DNA from: Candidatus Poseidoniaceae archaeon
GTDB taxonomy: Archaea; Thermoplasmatota; Poseidoniia; Poseidoniales; Poseidoniaceae
Assembly (NCBI GenBank): GCA_022425585.1
Contig: JAKMFF010000239.1
Span: 1 to 5,983 of the forward strand
Length of the DNA stretch: 5,983 nucleotides
Direction of reading: 5' to 3'
Part shown: piece after piece, positions 4,748 to 5,983 of the stretch
How positions within the stretch are numbered: the stretch's first letter is position 1
Layout: every line of letters begins with the position of its first letter
Position numbers and translations under genes: made by a program
The notes under the pieces: generated by a model
The model's input: the letters and a program-made list of their open reading frames with translations, nothing else
Told to the model about the DNA's origin: nothing
The model's database searches: none

Positions 4748-5983
4748 GTGGCAAAAAATACTGTTGAAAAAATTATCAAAAGCGTGGTATCAGGCGACAT
4801 TAAGGGGGCAACTGAAGAAATCAAAGGTTCTTTGGCTAGAACCATAGGTTTGGCTGGCGTTGTTATCATATCACTCTCAGCGATGTTGCCTGGAATATTT
4901 GTCACACCAACATTTGCTGCTCAAATCATGGGTCCTGGAATTTGGTTGGCCTTTGTATTAGCGGCTTCAGTGGTCTTACCTGGGGCTTTATCAAAGTCAG
5001 AACTCTCATCGGGAATGCCAACTAGTGGCGGCTCATACGTATTTTTAGAGCGAACCTACGGACCAATGATCGGAACAGTCAGTGGAATGGGTTTATGGGC
5101 ATCATTTTTGTTGAAATCAGCCTTTGCCTTAATTGGTTTTTCAGCATACTTTGTTGCAGTGACAACATATTTTGATTTAGAAATAGACATAATGATTCTA
5201 TCAATTTCAGCGTTGGTACTAATCACTGTGGTTAATATTCTTGGAGTATCTAAAGTAAAAGCAATTCAAACTCCCATTGTCATAATGACTGTTGCGTTGT
5301 TAATGTTTATTTGTGTAGCATCTTTATTTTCGCCAAACTTTGACGCCAGTAGACCAATCGACGGAGCATTTAGCACCGACATATGGACTTTGGCTGAAAC
5401 CGCAGCCTTCGTGTTTGTTGCCTATGCTGGTGTCACCAAAGTAGCAGCAATAGGTGGCGAGGTTAAGCAACCGGAAAAGAACCTACCAGCAGGAATTATG
5501 CTTTCTTTGCTAATTGCCACCGTAATTTATACCCTAATCGCATTTTTGATGATGGCTAGTATTCCTGGCGAGTGGTGGATTGTTGACGGAAAGGTCGTCG
5601 AAGACCCAATCTATGTCTTTGCCGAGCATGTAGTCAATACGGAATTTGGTATTATTGCCGCAATATTATCTGTTTTAACTATGATTTCAATGGCTCTTGC
5701 TGGCATCTTAGCGTCTTCTAGATTCCTGTTTGCCATGGCTAGAGATAACCTACTGCCACAACCCCTTGAAGATGTGAGTGTCAAATTTGAAACACCTCAC
5801 ATACCAATAATAATTACTGGTGTTGCCATGTGTTTGGCAATACTATTTGTCCCATTAAAAGACGTAGTAAAATTAGCATCGGGTTTCAAAATTATGATTT
5901 TTATGATGATCAATTCTTGTGTTATTGTCCTTAGACAAACCAGTGAAAGATATGATTGGGACCCTGCTTACAAGGGGCCATTG
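4748..5983 (+). CDS. APC-superfamily amino acid permease (partial, C-terminus outside window)
   Basis: The frame from GTG 4748 is open to the last base (412 codons) without a stop, so the C-terminus is missing. After a 30-residue charged cytoplasmic lead, hydrophobic segments alternate as in the amino acid/polyamine/organocation family, with about ten membrane helices visible. Family marks are LARTIGLAGVVIISLSAMLPG (TM1, 29-49), LSKSELSSGMPTSGGSYVFLERTYGP (81-106), FVFVAYAGVTKVAAIGGEVKQPEKNLPAGI (221-250, the TM6/loop signature) and ASSRFLFAMARDNLLP (322-337). It should be a secondary transporter importing or exchanging an amino acid or amine; the substrate cannot be read from sequence. It lies 109 bases after the alpha-RidA gene on the same strand and could supply the substrate of the ring-cleavage pathway, but it may have its own promoter. 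Some archaeal APC proteins carry a C-terminal universal-stress domain; that part is not visible here. Confidence 0.9.
   Translation, partial: MAKNTVEKIIKSVVSGDIKGATEEIKGSLARTIGLAGVVIISLSAMLPGIFVTPTFAAQIMGPGIWLAFVLAASVVLPGALSKSELSSGMPTSGGSYVFLERTYGPMIGTVSGMGLWASFLLKSAFALIGFSAYFVAVTTYFDLEIDIMILSISALVLITVVNILGVSKVKAIQTPIVIMTVALLMFICVASLFSPNFDASRPIDGAFSTDIWTLAETAAFVFVAYAGVTKVAAIGGEVKQPEKNLPAGIMLSLLIATVIYTLIAFLMMASIPGEWWIVDGKVVEDPIYVFAEHVVNTEFGIIAAILSVLTMISMALAGILASSRFLFAMARDNLLPQPLEDVSVKFETPHIPIIITGVAMCLAILFVPLKDVVKLASGFKIMIFMMINSCVIVLRQTSERYDWDPAYKGPL

Noticed and set aside
4746..4847. ATG 4746 as a start
   Set aside because: It gives about 33 codons with no family resemblance, while the overlapping GTG 4748 opens the transporter frame.

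Overview
The window is about 41% GC by eye and holds five complete protein genes, the last 38 codons of a sixth and the first 412 codons of a seventh. I see no RNA genes, insertion sequences or CRISPR. It looks like a marine planktonic archaeon, perhaps Marine Group II/III (Poseidoniia-like). This rests on a TATA-like box about 28 bases before an SD-less start, compact gene packing, and the mix of a stand-alone LON-domain protein with panB. The lineage is inferred; a marine bacterium is not excluded.

Layout: (1) positions 1-119 are the C-terminus of an aldehyde dehydrogenase of the 2-hydroxymuconic / 2-aminomuconic semialdehyde dehydrogenase type. (2) 156-881 is a LON substrate-binding-domain protein without protease parts. 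(3) 933-1754 is panB, ketopantoate hydroxymethyltransferase. (4) 1749-2249, minus strand, is an unrecognised small membrane protein that converges on panB with a 6-base overlap. (5) 2339-3235 is the catalytic beta subunit of a 2-aminophenol 1,6-dioxygenase-type (LigB superfamily) ring-cleavage enzyme. (6) 3238-4638 is the non-catalytic alpha subunit of that enzyme fused to a RidA/YjgF domain resembling 2-aminomuconate deaminase. (7) 4748 to the window end is an APC-family amino acid transporter that runs off the window.

Genes 1, 5 and 6 together match three consecutive steps of the aerobic 2-aminophenol meta-cleavage route: ring opening (AmnB/AmnA), semialdehyde oxidation (AmnC) and deamination (AmnD). 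The notable novelty is the fusion of the catalytically dead alpha subunit with the deaminase, so that ring opening and nitrogen removal should sit in one complex. The APC transporter just downstream could import the amino acid or aromatic amine feeding this route. The real substrate (2-aminophenol, 3-hydroxyanthranilate or another o-aminophenol) cannot be decided from the sequence. LON and panB lie between the dehydrogenase and the dioxygenase and have no obvious pathway link.
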